This document shows, piece after piece, positions 47,195 to 58,626 of a stretch of DNA of 64,000 nt (position 1 is its first letter; each line of letters opens with the position of its first letter). This DNA is from Pararge aegeria (lineage: Eukaryota; Arthropoda; Insecta; Lepidoptera; Nymphalidae). A program made the position numbers and the translations under genes. The stretch is from the NCBI RefSeq assembly GCF_905163445.1, contig NC_053181.1, positions 6,014,001 to 6,078,000 of the forward strand. Direction: 5' to 3'. The notes beneath the pieces were generated by a model that had not been told where the DNA came from, searched no databases, and saw only the letters and a program-made list of their open reading frames with translations.

Positions 47195-47432
47195 GAATTC
47201 AGAACTTACAGAAACCGCGTACACACATGGAAACCACTCCACTTTAGTAGTGTTTCTCGAACAGGCCTTATTTTACCTCTAATGTTCTTAACGTTTACCA
47301 TATTATGGGAAAAATTAGAATAGTTTGTGGACTAGCATCATTCCGCGGATGTGAAGTGAGCTGTGCGCGGGGCGTTTTCACTGTTTTTGAACACAATGGA
47401 CTGCATTCAATAATGGCTGAATGAGGGTTCTG
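47195..47432 (-). repeat. Dispersed element X, copy 1
   Basis: Its reverse complement matches 58966-59665 around a later insertion. Shared parts are CATTATTGAATGCAGT/GCATGCAGT, AAAAACAGTGA, CGCCCCGCGCAC, CGCGGAATG, CATTAGAGGTAAAA, GTTTGAGAAACACTACTAA-type sequence and GTGGAGT. Class unknown. Confidence 0.65.
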
Positions 47433-47608
47433 TTCTGGCGTTGGAGTGGCAGCCCCGCACCGGTAAACGCAGCGTTGGTCGACCCATAACCAGGTGGACA
47501 GACGACATCAAGCGGGTCGCGGGGAGCCGCTTGATGTCGCCGCAATCGTGGAGTTTGGAAGGCCCTACAAAAGACCTATGTCCAGCAGTGGACGTCAATC
47601 GGTTGATT
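47433..47608 (+). mobile_element. RTE-like LINE 3' end with target duplication
   Basis: Short insertion reading GCACCGGTAAACGCAGCGTT, GGTGGACAGACGACATCAAG, GCCCTACAAAAGACCTATGT, CCAGCAGTGGACGTCAATCG and GTTGATTTG. It is bracketed by ATGAGGGTTCTG before (47421-47432) and after (about 47609-47620), a 12-bp perfect target duplication. Confidence 0.85.
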
Positions 47609-47620
47609 TGATGAGGGTTC

Positions 47621-50089
47621 TGTATGTTCTTACTCCTGTGGCTGTTAGTTTAACTTAGCAATAAATGTAGCTATTTGATGAATAAGTATTAGATGCCCAT
47701 ACCTTATTGGAAAACGGGGGCTTTGGTAAACCAACTTTCTTACTTAATAATTACATAGCTCAAAACAAAGTAGCTCTCGCTGTTTGTACGCTTAGGTCTT
47801 TTTAACTAAGTAACGGATTTTAATTGAGTTTTCAGCAAGTTATTTTGTGATCATACTTCATTGGGTACGCTTACATAGCCAGTGCTCTCGTAATAATTTA
47901 TAACTAGATTATTACATATTTACTTGTTATAGTGACCTTAGAGCCATCATATTATAACAGAGTAAATGATAAAATCAAAGATACAAAGGTTTATCATGAA
48001 CATAACATAAGAAATAAGGGGTCAAGGCCAATAGTCATCGATATCGTGCGCATTATATTTATTGTTACCGCCAATTTTAGGCTTATTTGTGGAATTAACT
48101 ATGAATGGTCGTTTCGCTCTGAATTCAAAACTTACATCTTCAAAATGTTGTCGTCCATGGATATCGTGCGTTATCTGTGGTCACGTTGGTGGCAGCATTG
48201 GACTAGTGGCGCGCTCGGCGGGGCTTTAACGTGTAACGTGTGGTACGACGGCTGTAGTAATGACGGCAAGGTGGTAGCTTTCTCCCGTCAGTTGGGCCCA
48301 TGCGAAAATGTTGTAAGGGTATTGTGAAAAATATCAGTAACCTCGGTATCGTATTAAGGCTTATTTAATAAAAGTTTCCCGTTCGTAATGAGAGTGGAGC
48401 AGTTTGGATTCGTAGTCCTACAAACGGTCATTCCTGTAACGTCCTATTTATTGTAATGTACAGATATATCAATTGCATTCTATAAATATGTATTAACATA
48501 ACTTCTGCTAAAAGAACATGATTGTACCTACCTGCATATGGATGTAAAATAATAAATGGTGTATGTTTTAGATTGTCTTTTAATAAAAACAAGATTAAAG
48601 ACACATTTTTTGGAAGATTTTCAAAAAGCTAATCACACTTCATAAGGTCGGGGAAACAGTCTTTTTGTATACATGTAGTATGTATAAACTTGTTTTAAAA
48701 ATTCTTTGGCTTTACTATTTGTATCTGACTGGTTTTGATGTCATTAAGAAGGTAAAGATTAGATCAATTGTCCACTTTATTATCTAACTACCTTCCTGTT
48801 ATTAATCGCGCACTTCCGCCTTTATTTACTATGCAAAGTTTGTGTATGTCTGTGCACTATATACTCGTTTTAGAGCCGCAAATCCGGTACTACTGATTTT
48901 TATTTTACAAACATTCCGTCGAAACCCGAGCTGAAGACTTGGAAGCAAATTTCAACTTTTAAACAATAGGAATAAGATTTGTCTTAAAGTGATGTTTAAG
49001 TATTTCGATGTGACGTCGTAAGTGCTGCTGCTGTGCCAGGGTATCCGTTCTCGTGTCGAAGACCTGAGTCTCAATTTTGTGATTATTGACCAACGATTAC
49101 TTATTCGATTGCGTGAAAATTAACTACGATTTATATGGTATCGAAAAGCGCCATCTAGTGTCAATACCCGAATTAAACACAACCACGGCTTGTCCCTCTT
49201 GTTGGCTTTGTAGATGCCCGTGGAAACCGTTGTCCTTGGTCCCGGTCGATCTCTAGAATACCTAGCTAGTCAGGAATGCAAGCGCAACAAACAAACAAAC
49301 TCACAATCGACATTATAATAATAGTTAGAAAGTTAGGATTAAACTAAAGTCAATGATCTTTTATTGCTGTAAAATGTAATCTCTAAATATTCAAGTTTCA
49401 CTGATATAATAACATACAGCCATTAACATTTAGCTTTTCAAGAATTTAAGATCACACGAATTCAAAATACACGTTTTGGTTGGCAAACGGTGCTCTGAAA
49501 TGATTTTGATTTTTGATATATAGGTACATCAATACCTTAAGACTACGGCGTTTTTACTAAATCACGACTTTTAGCTTACATTAAAGTTAAAATATTTCTT
49601 TTCATTTTTTATAATTTTGAACAGCTTTAACTAATATTTGAAGTAGAATAATTGTTTAACCAAATAACGTTTAAATATCGATACGGAAGACTAACTCACA
49701 CATGCCAGTTTTTTTTTTCAATATTTAAAACAATAATCCTGATCGATTAATCCGTCAAATTGTTATGATTAGCTTTAAGATCCCAGTAGCAAAAAAAATA
49801 TTATGTTTGACCTTGACAAAAATGATCAATGCATCTTTGAAAATATCTTTGTTTTTATCGTAGCTAATTAAATGTTGCTAACAAAAACCCGTTTTTTACC
49901 GAAGTCCGTAAGAGTTTCATAAGCACACTTTTTGTGTGTGTCAAATTATCATAAACCTCATCAGATGGTTCTGCGAAATTATTTACGTGATAGGTAATGT
50001 TACCTACAACTTAAGTGAAGCACATATCTCGCCATCACGTATAAATAAAGTATCAACATAATAAGAAATTATAGAATAGTATTTTATTA
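47621..50089. other. No supported gene
   Basis: A 131-codon open frame at 47932-48327 starts at GTG and has no splice context. Its second half is less AT-rich (48160-48300) and may be a transposon remnant. The rest is AT-rich intergenic sequence between genes A and B. Confidence 0.4.
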
Positions 50090-50466
50090 GGGGCCATCCA
50101 TAAAGTACGTCACACGAATTTTAGGACTTTTGAACCCCTCCCCCCGTCCTTGTCACAGGTTGTCACATTTTTATAACCCCCCCCCCCCCCTCCTGATGTG
50201 ACGTCACACATTTTTTAAATTTATGTATGTATTTAAAAATAATCGAGAGAAAACAGCTATTTTCATTTTTTACTTATTTTTATTAAATAATAATCTAATA
50301 AAATCAAAATTTTTAATTCACATCCAAACTTTGCGTTTTAGTATTTTAAATTTTAACATGTGACGTCACAAAAGTATTGACCCCCCATGCCCCTTGTCAC
50401 ACGATGTCACACTTCGGTGATACCCTCCCTCCCCATTAACGTGTGACGTACTTTATCGATGGCCCC
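50090..50466. mobile_element. MITE, PIF/Harbinger-like
   Basis: Terminal inverted repeats GGGGCCATCCATAAAGTACG (extending over TCACACG) and its near-perfect complement ending ATCGATGGCCCC, about 27 bp with one mismatch. It is flanked by TTA on both sides (50087-50089 and 50467-50469), the 3-bp duplication expected of PIF/Harbinger. Length is 377 bp with no coding. Subterminal ATGTGACGTCACA palindromes occur on both sides, and a run of about 14 C lies near 50178-50191. Confidence 0.85.
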
Positions 50467-50674
50467 TTATGTCAATGCATCAGTGGTAATAAAATACTCC
50501 GAGTGTTCGGAAGCATAGTCGGAATATTTCTTAGTTCCGGTAGGAAGGATTAGGTAGGTTGAATTTTGTATGGGACAAAACTTATCAGATGTTGTACGCA
50601 GACAAATTCGCAGGGTTGATCATAATATAATAATGATAATCATGATCATGACTCAGGTTGTTAATCACGTTCCT

Positions 50675-51352
50675 AAGAGCGCACAGTAAACTGCACCAAT
50701 TTTCTGAATCCAAGGCCGTGGGTTCGTTTCCCACAACTGGAAAATGTTTGTGTGATGAGCATGAATGTTTTTCAGTGTCTGGGTGTTTATATTTATTTAT
50801 TTATTTACATAAAGTTTCCAAAAAAATAAAAAATACTTATAGCTAGCATCAGAAACCCACCAAGGTTTGTAATATATGCTAACAGAGAATTAAGTCTAGG
50901 TACGTTAACTACAGAACATTATTGCCAGTTTACGATGTTGTGTATAAAAATGATCATAAGTTACTTAAAAAGAAGGACTTCAGATTTTTCTTAATATTAC
51001 GAGGATTAATATTGTCTCGTACATCAGTGGGTAATTCATTAATAAGGCGAGGAACTAGGTAAACGTTCGTGCGCTCGCCATACCTATTGAACGCGCCCGA
51101 AGTGCATAACCGGCTTTGACTGACGGCCCGCGTGCATACAGGATGTTGTACTTTGTTCCAGTAGGTATATGTTATTGAAAAAGTTTTCTTTTAAAATTGA
51201 ATATTTCAACTGTACATGCATTGTATATTATAAGTATTTATGTATATTATTCATAAAAATATTTATCAGTCATCTCAATACCCATAACACAAGCTACGCT
51301 TTGAGTCTAGATGGCGTTGTGTGCGTTTCGTAGTATATAAATTATTTATTTA
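50675..51352 (+). mobile_element. SINE family C split by a LINE
   Basis: The 5' half is at 50675-50795 (head degenerate, B-box region GTGGGTTCGTTTCCCACAAC, TTTTCAGTGTCTGGGTGTTT). The 3' half is at about 51223-51352 (TATTATAAGTATTTATGTAT, CCCATAACACAAGCTACGCT, TAGATGGCGTTGTGTGC and (TTTA)n). Together they make one element; the DNA between is a LINE end. Confidence 0.75.
50796..51222 (-). mobile_element. CR1/Jockey-like LINE 3' end inside the SINE
   Basis: The minus strand reads WNKVQHPVCTRAVSQSRLCT, then RYGERTNVYLVPRLINELPT and IKKNLKSFFLSNL, with stop TGA at 50954-50956. This is the typical C-terminus of such LINEs. A 3' UTR of about 150 bp and an (AAAT)n tail follow (seen on the plus strand as TTTATTTATTTATTTA). 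Confidence 0.8.
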
Positions 51353-51473
51353 TTAAAAAACAAAAAAAAAGTTGTTTAATGGATGTACTCAAAAGGTGGT
51401 TGCTCCAGTCTCAAACCAATTGGGGAAAGGTTTTCAATTAAAATATGGTTACATTAAATAGTTTTTCGATGTG

Positions 51474-51742
51474 TCATCATCATCATTACAACCCATTACC
51501 GGCCCACTACAGGGCACGGGTCTCCTCCCACAATGAAAAATGGTTAAGGCCGTACTCCACCACGTGGACTACTCCACTCCACTAGTGCGGATTTGTGGAC
51601 TTCACACACCTTTAAGAACATTGTGGAGAACTCTCAGGTATGCAGGTTTCCACACGATGTTTTCCTTCACCGTTGAAGCAAATGATATTTTTATTGCTTA
51701 ACACGTAACTTAGAAAAGTGAGAGGTGCTGGGATTCGAACCA
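51474..51742 (-). mobile_element. SINE family A, head truncated
   Basis: Minus-strand copy. The (CAT)n tail complement is at the left, followed by ACAACCCATTACCGGCCCAC, AGGGCACGGGTCTCCTCCCA, GAGAACTCTCAGGTATGCAG, and ends at the B-box complement GGGATTCGAAC. Confidence 0.8.
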
Positions 51743-52133
51743 TATCTATACCATATTTCTGAAATGATTATCAGGTGTACATGAATAAGTGAAATTTCCT
51801 TGCTCGAAAATTCTCAAAGTTACCTCTCAAAGCAGTGAGGTTTTCTTGGTTATTTAATGCAATTTCGGGATAAAATGAAAAACATACAATATGTGTAGGG
51901 ACTACTAATCATGTTAGTTATGTTTAATATTATTTATGTAAGTGGAAATGTGGCGCCCTTAGTATTTAGCGTCGCGTTTTTCTTGCAACTTTCTGATACG
52001 TGTCCCATCGAAAGGGCTAGCATGCGCGCCACGATATAATTATCTCTACCCGTAACGTTTTTTTGTGGACATAATTAAAGTAGGTAGACATAATTTTCTA
52101 GTGGTGCGCATGCTAGATCTACACGTAACGCTC

Positions 52134-55100
52134 TTAATACTTGAACTTGGTGATTTTTCCATTATTGTTAATAATAGTTTCCCCATCTTTATGAACTACG
52201 CCATTAGTGCCAGTAACAACGGAAGTGTGGGAGACGCTGCTGAAGTACTGCCCAGGTGCATTGGGTACACCAGGTTTACTATCCACGGCGTCATTAAGTC
52301 CGCTTATCTTATCCGTGGTCTGAAATTTTAAATCAACAGTGAATTTTGTGGCTTTAGTATATTTATATCCCATTGCCCAGAAAAACATTGTTCAAATTTC
52401 ATTAAATTTGTTTACGATCGTTTCGTTAATCGTGAAAGGTTATTTAGAGGAAGAGAGAGAGCGACTTAGCCTTATAGAGTCATTTATAATTCCCATACAA
52501 AAAGCGCTTATTTTAATTTTGCTAAAAACTTTCTTCATATTTTATTACAAAACATGAATATGGTTTAGAGTTTCGCGAAATCGATTGAAGTTACGCTTTA
52601 CCAGGGAATAGGAATAGGATCTCATTTTTTTTTATGTTATCGGAATCTATTCTAAATGTATATTTATAAACTTTGGTTGTGTTTTTTTTTTGATTTTACA
52701 CCTGACAGACTGTAACTACTAACTGTATGACTAGATATTAAAAATAGCTTAAATTTTTTTCATATTAAAACAGAAGAAATTCTTACCTCTTCCTCTAGTT
52801 TATATCTATTTATGAAGCCTGGAAAGTAGTTGAAATAGCCTGGAAACCTGCAAAAACATATAAAAAACTGTATGGTTTTATTTGGATAAAAATAAACAAT
52901 TTACAAAAATATATACACACAACAGAAACAGACCCATTAAAATCCATAAAAAAATAAAAAATTCTAAAATAAATTGCTATCATATGATTGAAAAACTATC
53001 TCTTGCTGCTTTTCATAATCCCCTATCCCTATCCCTACTAATATTATATAAGTCAATGTAAGTTTGTTTGTTACGCATTCACGCCAAAACTGCTAAACCG
53101 ATCCTCATTAAACTTTGTACACATATTGTGGAAGTGTTACGTTATATAAGTTATATAGGATACTTTTTATCCCGACAATAAGTTCGGTTCCTTTGGGAGA
53201 GGGGATGAAAGTGTTTGACGATTTTACAACATAACTCCGACAAATTATAACGGATTTAAATAATTATTTTTGTAATAAAGAGGTAAATTGTAATATGTGT
53301 TTAACTTTGTATAGATATAATGAATGTGGTTGGAGATAGATGACAGAACTCCTCAGCGGACAGGTTTGCTGCTGTCTTGCTTAGCGATACTGAATACTTT
53401 AAATTTTTTTTAGAACTACAACTAAATTGAACGCCACATAAAAAAACAAAATCAAACGCAGACGAAGTCGCGGACAACAGCTAGTCTGTTTTTATTTTAT
53501 ATAAAAATTTAGCGTTCTTATTTAGTGTGCTCAAAATACTAAAGCTAGTTTTTGGGTTTTTGGAAATTTTTCAAACAATGTTACTTGTCTATCAAACATA
53601 AGGGTTTTTAATTTTTTTTTTAAGCCCAACTTTTCACGGGATCGGTAAATTTCGTTCAATGTTCAATGTTCAATTAGGTACAAATAAAATCAATGATAAG
53701 TATCTTACACATATATTAATAACAAAAAATCTCAGAGACGCTTCGCTGAATGTAGCTAGTAAAATAATAAAGGATATACTCTCTTCCCAATTTTACCATG
53801 CTATCAGCTGATTTCCAACTCAATTATTGTGTATTAAACGAATAACACCTACCCAAATACATATATTTAATATAATAATACCAACAACAGGTACGTACCA
53901 CGACGGTTCTGGCAGTGCTGTGAAAGGAAAAAAAAGAATCTTCAATTAAAATATTTTAATCAGCACAAATATTGAGTTGTGATGACAAAATTCAGTTTCT
54001 TATAAAAAATATTTCCTTATTTTGAAATTGTTTTTTTCTATATTGGTTTGTTATGTCCTAGTGTAACCGACAGAACTAATAAACAAAAAATGTGAATAAT
54101 ATAAATTAATGGACACCATTAACCCATAAGCCCACCTCTATAATTAAGAAAAAAAAACATACGAATAACTACATACAAATACTAGAACTAGATTAGGTGC
54201 ACAAATAAAATTAAATTTAAAGGTATACATAATAAAATGATTATAAAATTAAATAAATATATATATATCGTATCATAATAATATATCATGCAAGCGGCTT
54301 ATACATTTTTAATAGTGCTTTTTAAATTTTTGTAAGCATTGTTAAGAATTTAAAAAAAACAAAAATCAATAAGAATATCATGAAAGAGGCTGAAAAGTTT
54401 GTTTGTTTGTTCACTTGATGTTCTCAGGAAATACTGGTCCAATTTCAATAATTATTTCAGTGTTGGATAGATCAATTATCGAGAAAGACCGTTGGCTATA
54501 TATCATCACGCTAAGGCCAATAGGAGCATAGCACCAATGAGGAATGTTTCAAAATCGGGGGTTTTTTCTACTTGAGAGCTTGGGCTTGAGACAGGGCACG
54601 GGTAGGAGACCCGAACACAGAATGAAAAGGGCTTAGGCCGTAGTCTATCACGCTAGCCAAGTGCGGATTGGTAGACTTCACATGCCATTATGGATATTAT
54701 GGAGAACTCTCAGGTTTTCTCACCATGTTTTCTTTCACCGCTCAGCGCACGTGTTATTTAAATTGCTTAACTCCGAAAAGTCAGTGGAGCGTACCGGGGC
54801 TCGAACTCGGTCTTCACGAAAGGAAAGCCGAAGCCTTACCGACTAGGCTATCACCGCTTCATCATAAATTAGTTATAATTGTAAATAAAACTTGTAATTT
54901 ATCTAATTAATGTAAAGGTCATCATGCCCGCTTGGTGGTGGAGTAAGTTAATCTGTAAAAATCATAGTTGCCCATAGATGGCACTTGTGATGCTTACATT
55001 TCGTGAGAAATATGTACACTAGTGTTGCCCAAATGCAAGAACAAGACGAGACTTAGCCAGTCTTGGTCTTGGTCTTGCGCCAATACACCTGGTCTTGGTC

Positions 55101-56838
55101 TTGGTCTTGGTCTTGCGCTCCCAGTCTTGGTCTTGGTCTTGGTCTTGCAGCAAGAGTCTTGCAAGTCTTGCAATTACCTATTAGTCTATTACTATTTATT
55201 AAAGTTTACTTTAAATCTTAGAAAAACGTATTAGAATTGGAACATTGTGAGCTTGAATTAACATAGCCATAGTAAAGATCAAGCAGATTAATAAATAACT
55301 GAAGATTTGATAAGAAATTCGAAAAATCAACTGACCTATATGTCGTTTTCCATGGAAGTAACTGTTTCTTAATAAACATTTATGATTTATAAGCTTACAT
55401 TTGCTAAAACATGTAAAAAAACAAATTAATTACAATAACTTGACTGTATTTTAAAGAACAATACTTATCTGTCTAGAAAGAGATTGAACCCTCAACTTAT
55501 AAGAAATTTAATAAAAGAGTTTTACGATTTATCATTTATTTGAATAAAGCTGAAGAGTTCGTTTGTATGTTTGATGACAGAAGTTTTAAAATAAATAAAT
55601 AAATCCTGAACGTCACTATACCTCCAAAGTTACTATTCCTCGTGGACGAAGTCGCGGGCACAGCTAGTAAATACTTACTCTCATCATCTCTCTCAGAGAT
55701 ATTCGAACACTTTTTTGCTATTTTTTCTTGTAAAAACTTAAGAAATATAATGACTAAATGTACAATAATAGTACCTAAGTAATTAGTTTAAAAGCATATA
55801 AGTAATCAATATTATAATTACTTACTAGAATGAATTATTATGACATCTACTACCTATCCTCACCATTTTATCCTAATCATAATACTACTTGCGTGATCAG
55901 TATAATGTATTCATTTTCATTCTAAGCACTCTGAAACTTATTTATTCTTTGGAACACCTGTAGGTACTCTTAAAATTCGAAATTATTTTGCATGAATAGT
56001 GTCAAATGTTATGATTTCGGCGCGGCGGCAACGATTGTTTTAGATTTCAAAAGAAGCCGCCGGCGCGTGTATCATAACCATGTACTTCCGAAAAGCGGCA
56101 AATTTCTTTGAGAAGTAAGTACAAAACCTTTGATGCCGCATTATCAAAGTGCCGATGGTTAAAACATAACTATGCATGCACTCAGTTTGATTTTAATAGA
56201 TATTTTTTTATTCGCTATGTTTATGGTATTAGTCGTAATGCGCATAGGTCCAGTTTTTCATATTCTTTGATATAGTTTTTTGCGTCTCATAGAATTCCTA
56301 AGCGTACCTACCTACCTATACACCGAACTGTTACACCTAACTACTCCGTGAAATAGCGCTAAGTCCTAGCTGCAAGACGCAAGAGTCTTGCAGGCTATGT
56401 CTTGTTCTTGCTCAAGTCTTGCACGGTCAGTCTTGGTCTTGGTCTTGCTAAAAATACGCGGTCTTGTTCTTGGTCTTGGTCTTGCAAAAACGCAAGAACA
56501 AGACCAAGACTGCAAGACCAAGACTGAATTTGGGCAACACTAATGTACACGGTAGTGAGATGGTGGCGATAACAATATTCGTAAACTTAAAACTAAAGCT
56601 ACGTCGGTTCCAAACGCGTCCTGCTCTAAGAAGAAGGCCACAACAAACTTAGACTATGTTTGTTCTTTTCAACTTTTGACATTTGGCCCTCCGGAATGAC
56701 AGATTTACGCTAACATGGATGTGACTTCAGTTAATACATTATGAAAACGTTGTATGAAGAGGTTGCGAAACCAAATTACTTACCATAACACCACGACACG
56801 TGCAGTAAAATGGCACTAATCAAAAATATACTCCTCAT
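52134..56838 (-). CDS. Gene B: small secreted seroin-like protein, 4 exons
   Basis: Exons in transcript order are 56784-56838, 53899-53917, 52787-52847 and 52134-52319 (TAA 52134-52136). Donors read GTAAGT, GTACGT and GTAAGA; acceptors read TTCACAG, TTTGCAG and AATTTCAG. Phases 1, 2, 0 match gene A. The product is 106 aa: signal peptide MRSIFLISAILLHVSWCY, a 19-nt microexon coding for ALPEPS plus part of a Trp, a short aromatic Pro-rich stretch (FPGYFNYFPGFINRY), then the C-terminal module (PGQYFSSVSHTSVV, NG, GETIINNNGKITKFKY). Secreted by prediction. Introns carry a Helitron (53019-53484), a SINE and a hAT element. The seroin label is inferred from size, Pro-rich middle and tail; a different small lepidopteran secreted family is possible. 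Confidence 0.8.
53019..53484 (+). mobile_element. Complete non-autonomous Helitron in gene B intron 2
   Basis: Starts TCCCCTATCCCTATCCCTAC, ends GACGAAGTCGCGGACAACAG followed by CTAG, with A before and T after. 466 bp. It contains ATAGGATACTTTTTATCCCG, shared with the relic at 44395. Confidence 0.8.
54588..54862 (-). mobile_element. SINE family A, near full length
   Basis: Minus strand. The head GAAGCGGTGATAGCCTAGTC is at the right end, with B box GAGTTCGAGCCC. The body contains AACCTGAGAGTTCTCCATAA and CCGTGCCCTGTCTC. In gene B intron 1. Plus-strand open frames 54661-54910 are shadows of it. Confidence 0.85.
55020..56542. mobile_element. Non-autonomous hAT element with hexamer arrays
   Basis: 15-bp perfect terminal inverted repeats TAGTGTTGCCCAAAT / ATTTGGGCAACACTA. 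The perfect 8-bp flanking duplication ATGTACAC (55012-55019 and 56543-56550) is the size made by hAT transposases. Just inside each end are arrays of GGTCTT units ending in TTGC: left 55060-55175, right 56395-56525, in overall inverted arrangement. 1523 bp without a transposase. It lies in gene B intron 1, and a Helitron 3' end is nested at about 55545-55667. Confidence 0.88.
55545..55667 (+). mobile_element. Helitron 3' end nested in hAT element
   Basis: AAAGCTGAAGAGTTCGTTTG-type start and GTGGACGAAGTCGCGGGCAC followed by AGCTAG and T. Confidence 0.6.
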
Positions 56839-56915
56839 GTTTATAAATGAGCACCAATCTCCGTATGTTGTTATTCACCCACTAATGGTCATCTCTTTTA
56901 TTCTTCAAATGTTGG

Positions 56916-56923
56916 TATATATA
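56916..56923 (-). promoter_or_regulatory. TATA box of gene B
   Basis: TATATATA about 80 bp before the ATG. A possible initiator ATTAGTG at 56880-56886 lies about 30 bp downstream, giving a 5' UTR of about 45 nt. Confidence 0.6.
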
Positions 56924-57015
56924 GTTACCGTACTCGGTTAGATGCTTTTCTAAACTGCTTAATAGGATTATCTTGTCACGGTAAAATACAGTTAGCTCAC
57001 TAAGCAACAAGGGTT
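56922..57015 (-). promoter_or_regulatory. Conserved upstream block of gene B
   Basis: Plus-strand reading TAGTTACCGTACTCGGTTAG, ATGCTTTTCT, GCTTA, TCACGGTAAAATACAGTTAG and AAGCAACAAGGGT. It aligns block by block with 45261-45358 before gene A. It spans from the TATA box upstream. Confidence 0.7.
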
Positions 57016-58199
57016 ACATTGCTGTATGGAGGTATTGGTTTTCCAGATATTTATCAATCTAAAATGGATTCTACGAAATTTTATTATAATTATATTAGAC
57101 ATTATTTCTTAATTGCTTTAATCATTATATCTGCCTGTTGACGTCCACTGGTTAGACTTGGGTCTTACCTACTTCTATCTATCTTGACAGATATACTTGA
57201 CACGTCCACTGCCTGTCCATGGTCTCGAGTCTACTTTACTCTCTGTTTTTATTGAGAGCATCTGAAGACGTCAAACAAATTCAGCTATAACACGCCTCCC
57301 TGTTGGATGCATGCTTTGGTTTTGAACTACATTTAAAAACTATTGTTGGAATGATCAGTCAGTTTTCTCATTTTAATTTTTACGGGGCATTTCCTTTAGA
57401 CCAAGGCTTTGCGGTAAAAGGAAAAGAGGCTCGAGTTGCAATATGATAAGGTTTGATTTATAATTTTTGAAGATATCTATGATACGATGATCTGTATTTC
57501 TGCCTATGGTGCCGAAACATTTTTAAATACTTTTCATTTAATATATTTTCTTAAAAGGCTTCCATGTAATATCTCTTATAGTCATTTACCAACTTGCGAG
57601 ATTTCAGATTCTTTCTAACCCACTATCTTTGATTTGCATTTTGCATTTAATGTTTTTATCATCTAGCCTATTGCATCTTTGCTATATTGAAGTACCAAAT
57701 TTTTCTTTACAAAATAAAACTATGACAAAAAGCAAAAGCAAAGTACGTATGACAAAAAAGCCCCATCCCAAAGTTCCCAAGAGTATTCATCAGCTCATAA
57801 ACCCAAGAAGCTTTATATTTTAACAAAAACAGACCCGAGTTAAAAAATTACAACCATAAAAACAATCAATGCCGTATGGATTGCTTGGAACTCCCCAATC
57901 AACGAAAAGTATGTACCTTATGATGTTAATACCTAATACTATGTATATTATGTTTAACAAAGCTTCATTATATGTAATTAATAACCATCGTGAGCCACGA
58001 TCTGACAAAACATCACGATGATCTAACCGGACCATCAATGTCTGATTTGCGTATAAGTAAACAATAATTTCGAGTTCGTTGTAAACATTAAGTTAATATG
58101 AGTATTTATTCAAGTAACATGTGCATCAGCTTTGGAATGGCACCATTTAGTCAAGTGAAACTGATGATGAAAACCACTTCGATTGTGGTATAAAAATAT
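57016..58199. other. No gene recognised
   Basis: Intergenic between genes B and C. Open frames 57629-57823 and 57820-58038 are AT-driven and lack splice sites. Confidence 0.45.
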
Positions 58200-58430
58200 A
58201 CAAATATACTACGACAATACGCACATAACCATCTAGCCCAAAAGTTAGCTTAGCTTGTGTTATGGGTACTAAGATGACTGATTATGAATTCTATAATATG
58301 CATTTAAACACCTAGATACTTACAAAAACACTCATGCTTATCACACAAACATTTACCAGTTGTGGGAATCGAACCCACGGCCTTGGACTCAGGAAGTAGG
58401 GATCGCTGCCCACTGCGCCAATCGGCCCTC
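58200..58430 (-). mobile_element. SINE family C, near full length
   Basis: Minus strand. ACTACGACAATACGCACATA is at the left; the B-box complement GGGAATCGAACCC and the head complement CACTGCGCCAATCGGCC are at the right. Confidence 0.85.
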
Positions 58431-58626
58431 ACCAATATGAATAGTTAGCAATTTATGTTCGTCACCATTTAGAAGCTGATGGTAAAGTAAGGGTATAACA
58501 TCTTAACCATTAATATCCCAATTTCTGAAAAAAACAATATTTTGTAAAAGGTTATGAGCCGTTGACATTTGGCTACTATAACTTAGATAATCGCAAACCT
58601 ACCCACTTGAAATATTAATACTCGTA

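Noticed and set aside
47932..48327. 131-codon plus-strand open frame, the longest outside transposons
   Set aside because: It begins at GTG, has no splice sites or recognisable motif, and its composition changes halfway.
55022..55234. Open frame with a Leu-Val-Leu-Gly repeat
   Set aside because: Produced by the GGTCTT hexamer array at the end of the hAT element.
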